Shown here: piece after piece, positions 4,164 to 5,185 of the stretch
Layout of the letters: the number at the start of each line of letters is the position of its first letter
Position numbering within the stretch: the stretch's first letter is position 1
DNA from: Planctomycetota bacterium
GTDB taxonomy: Bacteria > Planctomycetota > Planctomycetia > Planctomycetales > Planctomycetaceae
Assembly: GCA_023429275.1 (NCBI GenBank)
Contig: JAEYWB010000760.1
Span: 1-5,185 of the forward strand
Reading direction: 5' to 3'
Length of the DNA: 5,185 nucleotides
Notes under the pieces: generated by a model
What the model was told of the DNA's origin: nothing
Seen by the model: the letters and a program-made list of their open reading frames with translations, nothing else
Databases searched by the model: none
Translations under genes and position numbers: made by a program

Positions 4164-5185
4164 TCACTCCTTCGTGTCGTCGACCGGCATCCCGAGCTGG
4201 CGCATCTTTCGATAGAGGTTCGAGCGATGCAGGCCGAGTGTCTTCGCCGCCTCGGTCATGTTCCCCTGCACGCGCTTCACTGAACGCCGGATGTACTCCT
4301 GCTGGAAGCGGTCGGTCGCTTCCGCGAGGCCGAGGCCGTCGGCGAGGTCTGAGAACGAATCCCGCTCGGGGCTGAGGATGAACGCCAGGTCGTCCGCTTC
4401 GACCTTCTCGCCGCTGCAGAGGAACGCCACCCGCTCCATCAGGTTCCGGAGCTCGCGGACGTTGCCCGGCCAGGTGTGGGCTTGCAGTCGTTTGCGGGCC
4501 TCGGCGGTCATCTGCAGCAGCTTGCGGTTGGCCTGACGGCAGAACTTCGTGAGGAAGTGCTCGGCGAGGGGCATGACGTCTTCGGGCCGGTCGCGCAGCG
4601 GCGGGATCTCGACCGTTACGACGCTCAGCCGGTAGTACAGGTCCTGCCGGAACTTCTTCTGGCGGACCTGTTCGGCAAGGTTCGCATTCGTCGCCGCGAT
4701 GACGCGGACATTCACCGGAATCGTCTGCGTCCCGCCGACGCGGGTGATGACCTTCTGCTCGAGGACTCGCAGCAGCTTCGCCTGCCCGCTGAGGCTCATG
4801 TCGCCGATCTCGTCGAGGAACAGCGTCCCTCCCTGCGAGAGCTCGAATTTTCCGACATGTGTTGCGTGGGCGTCCGTAAACGCCCCGCGCTCGTGGCCGA
4901 ACAGCTCGCTTTCGAGGAGCGTTTCGGTCAGTGCGGCACAGTTGACTGCGATGAAGGGATGCGTCGACCGCGGGCCGCGGTAGTGGAGCGCCTGTGCGGC
5001 GACGTCCTTCCCGGTGCCGCTCTCGCCGAGGATCAGGACGGGCAGGTCGGTCGCTGCGAGCCGCTCGATCGTCCCCCGCATCGCCGCAACGGCCGGGCTC
5101 TCGCCAACGATCGACGAGCCGCCGGTCAACTGTTCCGTCAGCTGCCGGTTGCTGCGGATGAGCTGGTCGCGCTCCTGGGCATTCT
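4164..5185 (-). CDS. Sigma-54-dependent enhancer-binding regulator (AAA+ and Fis-type HTH), N-terminus outside window
   Basis: The C-terminal 339 residues of an NtrC-class activator; the gene continues past the right edge. Visible order: a charged helical linker ('[19 protein letters not shown]', 1-19) typical of the stretch after a REC, PAS or GAF sensor; an AAA+ domain with Walker A GESGTGKD (53-60), the sigma-54 contact loop GAFTDA (100-105), Walker B '[12 protein letters not shown]' (118-129), sensor I 'AATNAN' (163-168), arginine fingers in 'FRQDLYYRL' (R179, R185) and sensor II 'WPGNVREL' (238-245); then a Fis-type HTH, '[20 protein letters not shown]' (309-328). It hydrolyses ATP to open sigma-54 promoters from upstream sites. 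The first in-frame start-like codon in view (TTG 5129) is internal, because the frame stays open upstream with family-like sequence. The loop has Asp where GAFTGA has its second Gly. The sensor domain, and hence the signal, cannot be told. Confidence 0.95.
   Translation of the reverse strand, partial: NAQERDQLIRSNRQLTEQLTGGSSIVGESPAVAAMRGTIERLAATDLPVLILGESGTGKDVAAQALHYRGPRSTHPFIAVNCAALTETLLESELFGHERGAFTDAHATHVGKFELSQGGTLFLDEIGDMSLSGQAKLLRVLEQKVITRVGGTQTIPVNVRVIAATNANLAEQVRQKKFRQDLYYRLSVVTVEIPPLRDRPEDVMPLAEHFLTKFCRQANRKLLQMTAEARKRLQAHTWPGNVRELRNLMERVAFLCSGEKVEADDLAFILSPERDSFSDLADGLGLAEATDRFQQEYIRRSVKRVQGNMTEAAKTLGLHRSNLYRKMRQLGMPVDDTKE

Noticed and set aside
1..5185. CRISPR array, tRNA, rRNA or insertion-sequence ends
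   Set aside because: No spaced direct repeats, no cloverleaf or rRNA-like stretch, and no transposase or terminal inverted repeats were seen, including around the 2126-2133 breakpoint.

Overview
The window is GC-rich, densely coded DNA that looks planctomycetal. Evidence for this is a BatA-type membrane N-terminus, a COG1579 coiled-coil/zinc-ribbon protein, remnants of a Gfo/Idh/MocA oxidoreductase and a sorbosone-dehydrogenase-like protein (both families are heavily expanded in Planctomycetes), and a PadR-HAAS pair. The taxon is inferred from gene content alone. I see no rRNA, tRNA, CRISPR array, transposase or phage gene.

Left part (1-1954). The first 25 codons of a BatA-like membrane protein leave the window on the minus strand. 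Next, also on the minus strand, is a complete coiled-coil protein with a C4 zinc ribbon. A 282-bp divergent spacer holding two adjacent perfect palindromes separates it from panB on the plus strand. PanB is ketopantoate hydroxymethyltransferase, the first committed step of pantothenate/CoA synthesis, and all its catalytic residues are present.

Scar (about 2024-2378). The last 34 codons of a sorbosone/glucose-dehydrogenase-like protein (minus strand) abut the last 82 codons of a Gfo/Idh/MocA oxidoreductase (plus strand). Both have lost their 5' parts at the same point, near 2126-2133. One deletion across a divergent gene pair would give exactly this arrangement. An assembly join is the alternative.

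Regulatory operon (2413-3772, minus strand). A near-consensus promoter (TTGACA-N17-TATAGT) drives padR, then a HAAS-domain membrane protein (ATGA overlap with padR), then an uncharacterised 107-residue two-helix membrane protein. The -10 box ends 6 nt before the padR ATG, so the transcript probably starts at or beside the start codon and is leaderless. Dyads covering the spacer and -10 box suggest autorepression by PadR. The whole looks like a compact repressor plus membrane-effector module.

Right part (3838-5185, minus strand). A small hypothetical protein with two CxxC motifs lies 53 bp downstream of a sigma-54 enhancer-binding protein (AAA+ and Fis-type HTH), whose N-terminal sensory region lies outside the window. 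Its sigma-54 contact loop reads GAFTDA instead of the canonical GAFTGA.
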